Shown here piece by piece: positions 63,943 through 64,000 of a stretch of DNA of 64,000 nucleotides (the first letter of the stretch is position 1; every line of letters begins with the position of its first letter). The notes under the pieces were generated by a model, which saw only the letters and a program-made list of their open reading frames with translations, was not told where the DNA came from and searched no databases. A program made the position numbers and the translations under genes. This stretch comes from JAUVRX01 sp049664225 (GTDB lineage Bacteria; Acidobacteriota; Thermoanaerobaculia; Multivoradales; JAHEKO01). Where the stretch lies: contig JBATEX010000006.1 of NCBI GenBank assembly GCA_049664225.1, positions 53,934-117,933 of the forward strand, written 5' to 3'.

Positions 63943-64000
63943 AAGGGGTTGAGGCGCCCGGCTCACCGCCGGGCGTTCTTTGAGGGCTTGGGGATTGGAC
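63943..64000 (+). repeat. Repeat region 9 (A unit, continues past the window)
   Basis: An A unit in plus orientation starts ten bases after the stop: GGGGTTGAGGC, the stem CGCCCGGC/GCCGGGCG with loop TCACC, then TTCTTTGAGGGCTTGGGG. Confidence 0.82.

Noticed and set aside
12191..64000. CRISPR array interpretation of the repeats
   Set aside because: Units vary inside, have no uniform spacer length, occur as one to three copies in two orientations, and no cas gene is present.
1..64000. tRNA or rRNA genes
   Set aside because: Scanning the gaps by eye I found no cloverleaf with GTTCGA-type T-loop context and no rRNA-like sequence; a covariance search would be decisive.

Overview
The window looks like chromosomal DNA of a GC-rich Gram-negative bacterium. 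A Skp/OmpH chaperone, a LolC/E-type permease, a TolC/adaptor/RND efflux system, DUF481 and OmpW-like beta-barrels and several lipoproteins all imply an outer membrane. An alpha-type SspB, a eukaryote-like IleRS, a class D sortase with an LPSTG substrate, a CoA-disulfide reductase and a Mo-enzyme/FeS-NrfD module together would fit Acidobacteriota (Thermoanaerobaculia-like). That placement is inference from gene content, not shown by any marker here. I saw no rRNA, tRNA, CRISPR array, phage or transposase gene.

Layout. 1-8334: minus-strand split-barrel flavoprotein, M20 peptidase and a partial CNT nucleoside transporter; a plus-strand M14-like peptidase; then minus-strand MFS permease, Skp, and a NUDIX/metallo-beta-lactamase fusion - SspB - HAD operon. 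8447-12190: DUF4442 thioesterase-like protein, aminotransferase and a membrane SpoIIE-type phosphatase. 12583-22000: nitrilase-family amidase, sortase plus LPSTG protein, DUF481 barrel, beta-lactamase-like hydrolase, alpha/beta hydrolase, two exported proteins and an SLC13/RCK_C permease. 22369-27836: a long minus-strand housekeeping operon (def, rlmH, dksA, small membrane ORF, holA, mutM, HAD, udk). 27926-43050: degenerate alpha/beta hydrolase, ileS, phosphomannomutase, Zn-protease, SDR, acyl-CoA dehydrogenase with methylmalonyl-CoA epimerase, DAHP synthase-carA-lolC. 43562-46068: GT-C-like membrane protein and DUF3108 protein. 46477-54704: a minus-strand redox/efflux cluster (trxA, tolC, adaptor, RND pump, DUF2892, PII-like, CoA-disulfide reductase). 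55005-56657: an outer-membrane barrel with two Ig-like repeats. 57385-62744: TorD chaperone, molybdopterin oxidoreductase and a 4Fe-4S/NrfD fusion. 62872-63942: a DUF2270-DUF2179 fusion.

The most striking feature is not a gene. Nine intergenic stretches (about 3.9 kb together) are built from the same repeat modules. 'A' units of about 45-50 bp have constant flanks (GGTTGAGGC ... TTTGAGGGCTTGGG) around a variable palindrome. They usually sit just behind stop codons and point with transcription. 'B' elements of about 80 bp form long imperfect hairpins. 'C' elements of 120-210 bp look like MITEs, one with perfect 20-bp terminal inverted repeats. Short 8-bp tandem tracts fill the gaps. Palindromes in different A units differ by paired substitutions, which suggests selection on an RNA or DNA fold.
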